The notes beneath the pieces were generated by a model. The model was given only the letters and a program-made list of their open reading frames with translations, searched no databases and had not been told where the DNA came from. From Clostridia bacterium (lineage in GTDB: Bacteria; Bacillota; Clostridia; Oscillospirales; CAG-272), in the NCBI GenBank assembly GCA_017399105.1, contig JAFQEJ010000051.1, positions 1 through 40,746 on the forward strand: DNA of 40,746 bases, given 5' to 3'. Made by a program: the position numbers and the translations under genes. This document shows positions 18,292 through 27,102 of this stretch, in pieces (the stretch's first letter is position 1; every line of letters starts with the position of its first letter).

Positions 18292-19665
18292 TTAAAAATC
18301 TCCTTCAAGCTCCAGAATACCGTAATAATCATGTTCCCACCGGGAATTCATTTTTACTCCGGCTGCATTCAACTCCTTCAACCGATCCACATTCATCAGA
18401 CGAAACTGTCCGATCAGCTTTCGATTGTTTACAACGCAAATATCCATCACATCATAATCAAGGCCGCTCATTTCTCCCACAACCTCCAGCGTATCACAGT
18501 CAATTGCGACCAGCTTTCCGCTTGTTGATGAAAAAATCTGTGTCAGCACATCCTTGCCGCTGGCCCCCATTTGCATCATACTCAAATCCTGTTCCCATAT
18601 GATGTCGCCGCAGTGGGAAGGCTGAAGCGGTGTCAGCCAGATCATATTTTCGGCAGCATCGATATAATAGCTGCACCGGTTGATAACCGCATTGCTGCTC
18701 ACCTGCGGCATTGAACCGTATACAAGCTCCTCGGTATCATCTCCGATTTTTCTTCGGAAGAGCGCATATTCATTTCCTGCAATAAAGGTGTTTGATATCT
18801 CCGTATCAAAATCTCCTTCCACTGCATTGCCCTCAAGACGATAGGACTCACCTGTTTTCTTCATGTAATAGATGCAGTCGTCATGAAAGCGAATATTGAA
18901 GACTCCGCTGAGGGCAGCAACCTTTTCACTTCCGGAAAAATCTTCCTTTGCCCGATAGATCTCACCGCTGCCAAACTTTCCTCTGTAAAAGATACAGCCC
19001 TCACCCGAAGCAAGCAGTTCATACTGAATGTTTTGACTGTCCTCGAGGACAAGCGTCAGCTTACCGTTTTTCTCCAATCTGTAAATGCTGCCCCCTGCAT
19101 AGTAACGATCGCCGTTATCGGACATCTGCTCGGAGGGCATACACAGATAAAAATTTTCACCATACTTCCAGAAATCGTAGATACCGACTTCATTTTTCTC
19201 CAGATAAACCTTCAGACTCATATCGTCAAGATCGATACACCTCAGCTGAGTATAACGGGTGAAATCCCCCGGCTTACCGCTTGCCGAAACCTCTGCAGTA
19301 AACCAAACCCGGTTTTTATCCACCAGGATGCGGCTCAAAAATCCCGATACCGCATGATACGCCGGACATTCACAATCGGTTGTCACCGGATCATCATTGT
19401 GATCGCAAAGGGGATCAAAACAAAGAATACGCTCCTCTCCCGTATCGATGTTCAGGTAATTTATAAAGCTTTTCTCGCTGAAATATACCTGTCCTGTGCT
19501 GTATCCGCTCTCTTTGGCGGTCAGCAGAGGAAGTGTCCCCCCGCCAATAGCAATATCGATTTTCTCTGCATCACCATCGCTATCGGTTGTGTTTTTGTCT
19601 GAATTTCCGGCGCATCCACACAGTAGAATGAGCATTGTCAGTATAAAAATCAGCTTTTTCATCAT
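18292..19665 (-). CDS. Lipoprotein 1 of the CxDPLCxH array
   Basis: 457 residues, the longest of the seven. Lipobox LLCGC, lipid Cys18, then a Ser/Thr/Asp-rich linker (20-36) as expected for an anchored surface protein. Signature C82-F-D-P-L-C87-D-H89 followed after eight residues by C98 and C100. The lead-in YFSEKSFINYLNIDTGE resembles lipoprotein 6. The body has propeller-like repeats (DDCIYYMKKTGES and others). It starts 41 nt after the permease gene with AAGGAAA ahead of ATG 19665 (a second ATG follows at 19662). Function unknown. Confidence 0.8.
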   Translation of the reverse strand: MMKKLIFILTMLILLCGCAGNSDKNTTDSDGDAEKIDIAIGGGTLPLLTAKESGYSTGQVYFSEKSFINYLNIDTGEERILCFDPLCDHNDDPVTTDCECPAYHAVSGFLSRILVDKNRVWFTAEVSASGKPGDFTRYTQLRCIDLDDMSLKVYLEKNEVGIYDFWKYGENFYLCMPSEQMSDNGDRYYAGGSIYRLEKNGKLTLVLEDSQNIQYELLASGEGCIFYRGKFGSGEIYRAKEDFSGSEKVAALSGVFNIRFHDDCIYYMKKTGESYRLEGNAVEGDFDTEISNTFIAGNEYALFRRKIGDDTEELVYGSMPQVSSNAVINRCSYYIDAAENMIWLTPLQPSHCGDIIWEQDLSMMQMGASGKDVLTQIFSSTSGKLVAIDCDTLEVVGEMSGLDYDVMDICVVNNRKLIGQFRLMNVDRLKELNAAGVKMNSRWEHDYYGILELEGDF

Positions 19666-19706
19666 ATTTCCTTCTGCAGTCCATGCTTATCGGATCAGCA
19701 GGACTG

Positions 19707-22262
19707 TCACTTCACAAACAACTTTCTCGCAGATACATTCATCGCACCGATTGCAGTACCTGCAACCGCAATCCAAAGCGCCAGCATCATCCAGCCTGAT
19801 CCGAACATGGCGGAGCTCATCGACTGAAGCACCAGCGGCGTTCCCGCCAGCAGATTGAGGAAATTCACCTTATCTGCTGCCGCAAGTCCGAATGCGGCAC
19901 AGAGTGCGGGCAGCAGTGTCAGAATCACCGCTGAACCGAGCACGGGAATATATCTGCAAAGCAGTTCGGAGAGTGCACAGACCAGCATCGCCATGAGCAG
20001 TGCACCGATGATACGAAGCAGTACAAAGATCACCAGATAAACGCCGACCGTCAGCTGTGAGTTCACACTTGCGAACATCTGCATCGAGAGCAGCGGCGCC
20101 GATATGGCAGGCATTTCATATTGCGTAAAGAGAATCACCACATCAATCGCAGCCATCAGCACTGCCAATGTTACTGCAATGATTCCGGCGGATATCAGCT
20201 TTGCCGAGAAGGTCTTTTCTCTTCCGTTTTTCGTCGAGCGAAGGATCTGTGCAAATCCGCCCGAGGAAGATTTCGATGCATACTCCGAAGCGAAGGTTCC
20301 GGTCAGCAGCAGAAGAATCGCCGTATAGAGGAAAAGATCCGCATCCCCTGCATACAGCTTTCGCCAGCCAGTATCATAGATAAACCATCCCTCGATTCCG
20401 AGAGCTTCTTCCTGCTTCTGCAGATAAGCAGCATGTTCTTCGATCACCAGTAAAAGTTCATCCCGCGAATAAGCATAATTATAAGCTTTTAAAAATTCCT
20501 GATATTCCTCAAAGCCGATTTTCTCTTCTAAATAAGCCTGCTGCATGGAAGACTTTTTGGCAAGAGTCTCGTTGATGGATGTACGCTCGGATTCCAGGTA
20601 CTGAAGCTTTTCCTCGGTCAGCGGGCCTTCCAGTACCGTCATGTATTCCTTATATACCGCATCCGCATACGAATTGCCTGCAGCATATACATCAGCCGAA
20701 TAGCCTGCCTTCACGCAGAGGAGAAGCACCACCACGAAAATAAAACGTGAGGAGATCAGTGTCTTGAAGGATTCTGCCGCAGTCAGGGAGAGGCTGTAGC
20801 TCCGCATTCTTTTCCGCATGGGCTTCACCTTCTTATCGGACTGAAGCTTTACTGTCAGCTTTGCCTTTGCTGTCATCACAGCAGAAACAGCCTCATCCAG
20901 CCACATCGGGCGAATTTCTTTTACGCCGCGCACATACAGCACCGCCGTCAGCACCGCGCATCCACAGAGCAGAATTCCGAACACGCACAGCATAAAGGGC
21001 ACATATCCCGCAACGGTACCGAACAGATTCACTGCGCGGTATCTTATAAAGAGCGGATTCACTGCCGCCGTTGCCACAAGGTTGAGGTTCTTCGCGGGAT
21101 TGCTGCCATTGATATATTTCAGCGAATACAGAAGGAAATTCAGTCCGTAGAATCCCAATCCGGTCAGATAAATCAGAATGTAGTTGTAGAATACCGTCGA
21201 CACCGCCAGAACAATCACCGAGAACACAGCGAAGGTCAGCAACCGTATACCGACTGTGATGGCAAAATATTCACCAATGGTGACCTGATAAGGTGACAGT
21301 GTAAAGGTACCGAGTGCCTGAATCACATTATCGGGCGACGAAAAACCGATACGGATGCCGTAGACCGCCCATGTACTCACTGTAAATAGCAGAACAAAAA
21401 TACTCGATAGAATCAGCATCGTCAGAATCTTTGCCACTGCCGTCCTCAACCGTCCGTTCTTCGCTGTACGTATGATGGGCAAAAAGCCACTCTGCTTTTC
21501 CTGCGCAAAAATCAGCGTACCCAGCATAATAATCATCACCGAAAGCAGCAGATTGACGATATCGTAATCGAAATATTCATCCCAACCTCTGGTATATTCA
21601 ATTTTCACATCGACATTGTCCCGCGCCAGCTCGTAGAGTTCAATCACCTTCTGCTGGTATTTGTAGGTGAAGGAATTCTCCTCAATGCCCATAGCCGAAA
21701 ATTCAGCCAAATTCGCCTTTGCACTATCGATGACAGTCTGGATGGTATCGGGATAATTTTCCGATGCATCCACAGCCTCATAAAGCCTTGCAAAAAGCTG
21801 ACGGTCAGAATATCGCTCGTCAGTCGAGTACACATCGGGCATACTCTCATACTCAAAGTCATATTCACCCCTCTGCACTGCTTCACGCATCAGCAGATTC
21901 TGTGCTTCATCCCATGCCTTCATCTCGGCATAATGGGCATCATAGCTCTCGGGATCGGCAAAATAGTCTTCAAAAAACTGCGCAATCATCTCCACCGGCT
22001 CGCGAGATGCAGTGGTTCTTCCTGCTGTATACCATGCAATTGCCGAATTCAGCATCAGCAAAATCACAAGAAATACCCACAGATACCGCACACCGAAGAG
22101 CTTCTTGATCTCATATCCGATAAAATTTTCCTTTCGTTTTGCAGACGCTTCAGCCACAGCCGCTCTCATTTCTCCCGCATCATCTGCCGCGAGAATCCAC
22201 CGATCATCTATCTGTCCGATTCCCTCAAGCAGCTTTTTCGCAGTCATTTTTTCCTTTTTCAT
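19707..22262 (-). CDS. ABC-2 type permease with anti-sigma-like N-terminus
   Basis: 851 residues. Residues 1-55 are soluble and contain TAKKLLEGIGQIDDRWILAA, very like the opening of Clostridia ECF anti-sigma proteins (LLxAIGxIDDRxIxEA). Then comes TM1 at about 57-77. The rest is two related halves: each has a large loop outside after its first helix (about 80-225 and 535-645) and a cytoplasmic motif, EKQSGFLPIIRTAKNGR in the first half and SSSGGFAQILRSTKNGR in the second, so the gene arose by internal duplication of an ABC-2 permease. About 12-14 membrane helices in all. The ATG shares a base with the TGA of the sigma gene. It should work with the ATPase six genes downstream. Export role known for the family; sigma binding is inference. 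Confidence 0.85.
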   Translation of the reverse strand: MKKEKMTAKKLLEGIGQIDDRWILAADDAGEMRAAVAEASAKRKENFIGYEIKKLFGVRYLWVFLVILLMLNSAIAWYTAGRTTASREPVEMIAQFFEDYFADPESYDAHYAEMKAWDEAQNLLMREAVQRGEYDFEYESMPDVYSTDERYSDRQLFARLYEAVDASENYPDTIQTVIDSAKANLAEFSAMGIEENSFTYKYQQKVIELYELARDNVDVKIEYTRGWDEYFDYDIVNLLLSVMIIMLGTLIFAQEKQSGFLPIIRTAKNGRLRTAVAKILTMLILSSIFVLLFTVSTWAVYGIRIGFSSPDNVIQALGTFTLSPYQVTIGEYFAITVGIRLLTFAVFSVIVLAVSTVFYNYILIYLTGLGFYGLNFLLYSLKYINGSNPAKNLNLVATAAVNPLFIRYRAVNLFGTVAGYVPFMLCVFGILLCGCAVLTAVLYVRGVKEIRPMWLDEAVSAVMTAKAKLTVKLQSDKKVKPMRKRMRSYSLSLTAAESFKTLISSRFIFVVVLLLCVKAGYSADVYAAGNSYADAVYKEYMTVLEGPLTEEKLQYLESERTSINETLAKKSSMQQAYLEEKIGFEEYQEFLKAYNYAYSRDELLLVIEEHAAYLQKQEEALGIEGWFIYDTGWRKLYAGDADLFLYTAILLLLTGTFASEYASKSSSGGFAQILRSTKNGREKTFSAKLISAGIIAVTLAVLMAAIDVVILFTQYEMPAISAPLLSMQMFASVNSQLTVGVYLVIFVLLRIIGALLMAMLVCALSELLCRYIPVLGSAVILTLLPALCAAFGLAAADKVNFLNLLAGTPLVLQSMSSAMFGSGWMMLALWIAVAGTAIGAMNVSARKLFVK

Positions 22263-22810
22263 CAGATGCTGATGCCTCCTTCCTCCAGACAGACTCTTAA
22301 AGCCTTGCGTGTTTTTGCTAAAATTTTGCTCACCTTATTTTCAGCAAATCCGATTTTCGCCGCAATTCTCTTGACAGAATCGGAATAAAAGTATCGCCTC
22401 ACAAAGATCAGTGCTTCAAGTCTCGGTAAACCCGCGAGAAATGTATCGATCATTTTCCCAATCTCACCCGAATCCATATCGGGCAGATCACACAGACATT
22501 CGTCAAGCTCAACAAGAATTGCCGAGCGTTTTTGTGCATGCTGCTTTTCCATCACCTGCAGTGCCAGATTTCGGATAATCCTGCAGGCATAGCTCTTCAG
22601 CGACTGTGGTTTCTCGGGCGGTATGGCATTCCAAAGCCGCAGGTATAAATCGTTCAGACACTCCTCCGCTGTCCCGTCGCTGCCGGTAATATCACGCGCC
22701 AACTTGAGGCAAAGGGGTCTGTACTGCTTATCAAACTCATTGATCGCCAACTCGTCCCGTGACCAGAACAGCTCAACGATCGTTCCGTCATTCATCTTCA
22801 CGGACATCAT
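22262..22810 (-). CDS. ECF-type RNA polymerase sigma factor
   Basis: 182 residues, first gene of the lipoprotein/ABC operon. Region 2 spans about 10-85 (AEECLNDLYLRLWNAIPPEKP, then YACRIIRNLAL, both typical of a large Clostridia sigma group). Region 4 spans about 120-178 (FVRRYFYSDSVKRIAAKIGF helix-turn-helix). ATG 22810 follows GGGAGG at 6 nt. In relatives the next gene is an anti-sigma factor; here the next gene is the permease with an anti-sigma-like head, overlapping by one base. Its targets are unknown; the operon promoter looks sigma-A dependent, so autoregulation is not obvious. Confidence 0.88.
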   Translation of the reverse strand: MMSVKMNDGTIVELFWSRDELAINEFDKQYRPLCLKLARDITGSDGTAEECLNDLYLRLWNAIPPEKPQSLKSYACRIIRNLALQVMEKQHAQKRSAILVELDECLCDLPDMDSGEIGKMIDTFLAGLPRLEALIFVRRYFYSDSVKRIAAKIGFAENKVSKILAKTRKALRVCLEEGGISI

Positions 22811-22891
22811 CCGCAGCCTCCCTTCTCTCTTTACCTTATATGATCGGAAAAAACTTCATTTCTGCCGCTTGCAGTATGATTTTATATTTTT

Positions 22892-22920
22892 ATTCTACCA
22901 CGATATTCTATTTTTGTAAA
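22892..22920 (-). promoter_or_regulatory. Promoter of the sigma/ABC/lipoprotein operon
   Basis: On the minus strand: TTTACA (22920-22915), 17-nt spacer, TAGAAT (22897-22892). The leader is about 75 nt. All ten genes down to 10092 are close-spaced or overlapping with no terminator between them, so this promoter could serve the whole 12.8 kb unit. Confidence 0.75.
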
Positions 22921-23028
22921 GAGTGGATTATTCCCCTCTGTTTCGGACAGTCTTCATCGCCGAATCGGACGTGTACAATCAAGCTGTATAATGTTATAAT
23001 AATTAATATAATCCAACAAAAGGAGAAA

Positions 23029-23065
23029 ACGCCCTTACTCCCGATCAATCAGGAAGTAAGGGCGT
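23029..23065 (-). terminator. Terminator of the pot operon
   Basis: Perfect 11-bp stem acgcccttact/agtaagggcgt, 15-nt loop, followed on the minus strand by TTTTCTCCTTTT. It lies 31 nt past the potD stop. Confidence 0.9.
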
Positions 23066-23095
23066 CTGCAATTTCAATTTTGTTGCTGCTTCGGC

Positions 23096-24148
23096 TTATT
23101 CGCATGCCTCACGGAAAGCCGTAAATGCTGCCAGATGAGCCTCATCCGCTTCAGCGGTAATATTGCCGATCATCTCCATGTTCTCTGCCGTAAACGCTTC
23201 AGGCAGAGTCAGAAACGCACGGTAATCCTCTGATATAAGCGAATCTGCCGCGGCGTTTGTGCAGTAATAGCCGATGTACTCATAGCATTTCGCGCTGATT
23301 TCGGGAGTAAGAATATACTCGATAAAGGCATGCGCCGCGTCACTGTCGGGAGCCTTGGAAGGAACAAACATCGCCATAATACCAAAGCCGATACCTTCCT
23401 CGGGGAATACCACCTCGAGGGCAGGATTGGTCATCTTCGCCACTGTCACCTGAGAGGTATACATAATTGCCGCATCAATTTCACCTGCCAGCAGATCGTC
23501 CTGCAGATTGTCATCCTTGATCAGACGGATATTCGGAGCCAGTGTCTTCAGCTTTTCGCCGGCCTCTGCAATCTTCGCGGTGTCGGTGATGTTGTAGCTT
23601 TCACCCATGGTCTTGAGCGCCATGCCGTTGATCACACGGTAATTTGAAATAATACCAAGCTTGTCCCCAAGCGAAGCATCCCACAGATCTGCATAACCCT
23701 TGATATCAAGCGCGATCTTTTCGGGGTTATACACAATGGTCTGTACACCCGCACCATAAGGAACGGTATACTCATCGGTGGGATCGTAGAACTGTCCCTG
23801 ATAAAGCGGATTTACATTGTCTGCTGAGGGGAGCTTGCTCTTGTCCAGCTTCTGCACCAATCCTTCGGCAATGGCAACCTCAATGATGTAGTCATCGGCA
23901 ATCACCAGATCGTAGTCGCCGCCTTCAGCCGCCTGAAGCTTGGCGAGCATGGTCTCATCATAATCAAAATTCACATAATTGACCTCGATTCCGGTTGCAG
24001 CCTCAAAGCCATCAATCACCTCATCGGGGAACATTCCTGCCCATGTGAAAAGATTCAGCGTGCGTCCCGAATCCGAAGAGCATGAGGTGAGCAGCAGCAC
24101 CGATACCAGCATCAGGCTCACCATCAGAATAGAAATAATTTTTTTCAT
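23096..24148 (-). CDS. potD: Polyamine ABC importer substrate-binding lipoprotein
   Basis: 350 residues. Lipobox LLTSC with lipid Cys23. Periplasmic-binding-protein fold of the spermidine/putrescine type: LFTWAGMFPDEV near residues 33-44, DYDLVIADDY near 78-87, and VPYGAGVQTIVYNP near 128-141. It captures the polyamine outside the cell and passes it to PotBC. ATG 24148 has AAGGAGG upstream. Last gene of the potABCD operon, 24 nt after potC. Whether it prefers spermidine or putrescine cannot be told. Confidence 0.88.
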   Translation of the reverse strand: MKKIISILMVSLMLVSVLLLTSCSSDSGRTLNLFTWAGMFPDEVIDGFEAATGIEVNYVNFDYDETMLAKLQAAEGGDYDLVIADDYIIEVAIAEGLVQKLDKSKLPSADNVNPLYQGQFYDPTDEYTVPYGAGVQTIVYNPEKIALDIKGYADLWDASLGDKLGIISNYRVINGMALKTMGESYNITDTAKIAEAGEKLKTLAPNIRLIKDDNLQDDLLAGEIDAAIMYTSQVTVAKMTNPALEVVFPEEGIGFGIMAMFVPSKAPDSDAAHAFIEYILTPEISAKCYEYIGYYCTNAAADSLISEDYRAFLTLPEAFTAENMEMIGNITAEADEAHLAAFTAFREACE

Positions 24149-24172
24149 AGGTAAATACCTCCTTAAATATAA

Positions 24173-24958
24173 TCAATGTTTTGCAGGTTTTCTTGTTCTG
24201 AGCCATGCCGCCGCGGCATAGCATACCACCGTCACAGCAAGCATGAGAGTGCACATGGCATTGATTTCTGGTGTAACACCGGTTTTTAACTGTGTATAAA
24301 CCCGAATCGGCAGTGTGTTCACCGATACACCGGTACAGAACACAGAGATAATAACATCATCAAAGCTCATGGCAAAGGATAAAAATATGCCCGATAGAAT
24401 CGCAGGAGCCAACAGCGGCAGTGTCACTGTAACAAAAGCCATAAAGCCAGACGCTCCCAGATCTCTTGCAGCCTCAATCGGAGCTGAATCAAGCACCTCC
24501 AGCCGCGCGCTCACCTGTGTGTAAATATAGGGAACGCAAAATGCAGTATGTGAGAGAATCAGCGTCATCATGCCGAATTTCATTCCGAGCAGGGAGTAGA
24601 ATGCTAAAAATACCATGCCCAGTACAATCTCGGGGATAATCAGCGGCAGAAGCGAGGCTCTTTCAATCAGCCGCTTTCCCGGCAGATTGGCATTTTTGAT
24701 GCCAAGTGCCGCTGCAGTTGCCAGTATTGCCGCCAGCATCGAGGAGGAAAGCGCAAGAACAACCGAATTGAATAGCGCCTCAAACATATCTTCGTCACGG
24801 AACAGCTCCCGATACCACTTAAGCGAGAATCCGCCCCAGGATGAAGACAGCCGGCTTTCGTTAAAGGAATAAATCACCACAACAACAATCGGCAGATAGG
24901 TCAGCACCGTTATCAGAATAGGATAGGCAATGCGGGTGAAGGTTATTTTATTCATCAT
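24173..24958 (-). CDS. potC: Polyamine ABC importer permease PotC
   Basis: 261 residues, six membrane helices. The EAA loop that docks on the ATPase is at about 167-190 (IEAARDLGASGFMAFVTVTLP). The periplasmic loop WGGFSLKWYRELF after the first helix is typical of PotC. 19 nt after potB. One of the two channel subunits. Confidence 0.88.
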   Translation of the reverse strand: MMNKITFTRIAYPILITVLTYLPIVVVVIYSFNESRLSSSWGGFSLKWYRELFRDEDMFEALFNSVVLALSSSMLAAILATAAALGIKNANLPGKRLIERASLLPLIIPEIVLGMVFLAFYSLLGMKFGMMTLILSHTAFCVPYIYTQVSARLEVLDSAPIEAARDLGASGFMAFVTVTLPLLAPAILSGIFLSFAMSFDDVIISVFCTGVSVNTLPIRVYTQLKTGVTPEINAMCTLMLAVTVVCYAAAAWLRTRKPAKH

Positions 24959-24977
24959 AATTTTTCTGCTGCCTCCG

Positions 24978-25814
24978 TCACTTCTGCCACCTTGGTTTAC
25001 GCATCATCAGCAGACACACCGCACCGGTCAGCAGCATCAGAATCACCGAAAGTGCCGCCGCTCCCGGTTGATTGTGCGCCTTCATCAGCAATTCTTCGAT
25101 CAGTGAGCCAACAAGCACCACCTTGTTTCCTCCGAGAATCTGCGCGATAAAGAAGAGCCCCATCGACGGAATAAAGGTGAGAATCACGCCTGTTTTTAAT
25201 CCCGGCAGTGTCAGCGGTAATGTCACTGTGAGAAATGCATACGCCCTTCCCGCCCCGAGATCACGCGCCGCCTCCACAAGCGAAAGATCGAGCTTTTCCG
25301 CCACCTGATAAACCGAGGTAAACATAAAGGGAAGCAATACATAGATCATGCCCACAACCACCGCAGGATAGGTGTAAAGCAGCTTCAGCGGCTCCTCTGT
25401 GATTCCCAGCCCCATCAATACCGCATCAAGCAGACCGCCTGCACGGAAGATGATGATCCATCCGTAAAGTCTCAGCAGAGAATTCACCCAATAAGGAATC
25501 ATCTGTGTACTGACAAAAAATCTCGCAAATCGCGCAGGCAAAAGCGCCGTACACAATCCGAAGGGATATCCGATGAAGATCACTGCCGCAGTTGATATCA
25601 CCGCCAGCTTCAGTGAAGTCACAAACGTATTCAGATAGGTCCCAGAAAAGACAACCGCATAGTTGTCAAGGGTGAATCCGCTGCCATATCCCCATCCGTC
25701 TCTCGGAGAGAAGGAAAGCACCAGCATCAGAATCAGCGGTCCGATCACAAAGACCAACGTAAAGAGATATAATGGCAGCACCGCAAGGGTCGCGCCCTTC
25801 GCTTTTTTTATCAT
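24978..25814 (-). CDS. potB: Polyamine ABC importer permease PotB
   Basis: 278 residues from ATG 25814; an upstream start at 25880 would lie inside potA. Six membrane helices. EAA loop VEAARDLGAGRAYAFLTVTLP near 190-210. Partner of PotC. The RBS (AGACAGGTG) is weak, 20 nt behind the potA stop. Confidence 0.87.
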   Translation of the reverse strand: MIKKAKGATLAVLPLYLFTLVFVIGPLILMLVLSFSPRDGWGYGSGFTLDNYAVVFSGTYLNTFVTSLKLAVISTAAVIFIGYPFGLCTALLPARFARFFVSTQMIPYWVNSLLRLYGWIIIFRAGGLLDAVLMGLGITEEPLKLLYTYPAVVVGMIYVLLPFMFTSVYQVAEKLDLSLVEAARDLGAGRAYAFLTVTLPLTLPGLKTGVILTFIPSMGLFFIAQILGGNKVVLVGSLIEELLMKAHNQPGAAALSVILMLLTGAVCLLMMRKPRWQK

Positions 25815-25834
25815 ATTATTACACCTGTCTATCC

Positions 25835-26905
25835 TTATTCCTCGACTGCGGCACCCGCAAGCTCGGGAATTTCCAGCCACACCTGTTGGCCGAGCTCAAT
25901 CGACCGATCAAGCCCGTAACGCATCGCTGTAATGTTCGTCCCCAGCGCCTCAGCGGTAATCCGCATGACGCCGCCGGCAAAATTCAAATCCTTCACAGTC
26001 GCGGGAATACCTCCCGACTCTGCTGCAGACACGAGGATTTTCTCTCCTCGAACCGCCGCAAAAATCGGATCTCCCGCTGTGTAATGCCCCTTATTACCGC
26101 GCAGAATCAGCTTATTGTCGCCAAATTTCACCGTATATCTGCCGCCAATCTCATCTTCGTATACACAAGGCAGAATATTCGCCTCACCTATAAAGCGTGC
26201 CGCATATACATTTTTCGGCGAATCGTAGATCTCCGACGGAGTACCGATCTGCAGAAAAGAGCCGCCCCGCATCACAGCAATCCGATCGGACATATTCAGC
26301 GCTTCCTCCTGATCGTGGGTAATGTACAGAAAGGTAATCCCCAGCCGTTCCTGCAGATTTTTCAGCTCACCCTGCATGGCATGGCGCAGATTCAGGTCAA
26401 GTGCCCCCAGCGGCTCATCCAAAAGCAGAATTTTCGGCTGTCCGATCACCGCTCTTGCGATGGCAACACGCTGCTTCTGACCGCCAGACATTTCGGAAGG
26501 ATAACGCCGTTCGTATCCCTCCATCTGTACAAGTGCAAGTGCCTCCGAAACCCTCTGTTTGATTTCGTCTTTCTGCACACGCGCAATCTTCAGTGGGTAA
26601 GCCACATTGTCATATACATTCATGTGCGGAAAAAGTGCGTAGCTCTGAAAGACCGTATTCACCGCACGGTGGTTGGGCTCAGCCCCGGTTACATCTTTGC
26701 CGTCGAGAATGATTTTACCTTCATCAGCCTCTTCAAGCCCGCAGATCATACGCAGCAGAGTCGTTTTACCGCAGCCCGATGCGCCGAGAATGGTAAGAAA
26801 TTCTCCCGCAGCCACCTCGAAAGAGAGATCGCGTATAACCTCGGTTTCACCGAAGGATTTGGATAGATGTTCAATTTTCAGAATCAGGTGTGCAGATGAT
26901 GCCAT
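25835..26905 (-). CDS. potA: Polyamine ABC importer ATPase PotA
   Basis: 356 residues from ATG 26905. Walker A GASGCGKT (41-48), signature MSGGQKQR (139-146), Walker B LLLDEP (160-165), His switch in YITHDQEE, and a C-terminal TOBE-like regulatory domain (about 235-356). GGAGG lies 13 nt from the ATG, longer than usual; the ATG at 26947 would be at the expected transcription start and has no RBS, so 26905 is preferred. First gene of potABCD, divergent from the dehydrogenase gene. Confidence 0.87.
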   Translation of the reverse strand: MASSAHLILKIEHLSKSFGETEVIRDLSFEVAAGEFLTILGASGCGKTTLLRMICGLEEADEGKIILDGKDVTGAEPNHRAVNTVFQSYALFPHMNVYDNVAYPLKIARVQKDEIKQRVSEALALVQMEGYERRYPSEMSGGQKQRVAIARAVIGQPKILLLDEPLGALDLNLRHAMQGELKNLQERLGITFLYITHDQEEALNMSDRIAVMRGGSFLQIGTPSEIYDSPKNVYAARFIGEANILPCVYEDEIGGRYTVKFGDNKLILRGNKGHYTAGDPIFAAVRGEKILVSAAESGGIPATVKDLNFAGGVMRITAEALGTNITAMRYGLDRSIELGQQVWLEIPELAGAAVEE

Positions 26906-26952
26906 ATTCGGTGTGATGCCTCCATCATAATAAAAAATCACTCTCATGATAT

Positions 26953-26981
26953 ATCATATCATATAATTCCGCATTAATCAA
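26953..26981 (-). promoter_or_regulatory. Promoter of the pot operon
   Basis: On the minus strand TTGATT (26981-26976), 17-nt spacer, TATGAT (26958-26953). Confidence 0.75.
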
Positions 26982-27067
26982 GCCTAAAATAAATTGTGTT
27001 CAATTTATTTTTTATCTCCATATTTTTCAATTTTGTTGAAATTTCGACATACAACATTCCTTCTATA

Positions 27068-27076
27068 TGATATAAT
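27068..27076 (+). promoter_or_regulatory. Extended -10 promoter of the D-lactate dehydrogenase gene
   Basis: TGATATAAT: a TG one base ahead of a perfect TATAAT (27071-27076). No good -35 box at 17 nt, which the extended -10 can replace. Confidence 0.65.
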
Positions 27077-27102
27077 CATTATACAATCAAGGAGGGATTC
27101 CA

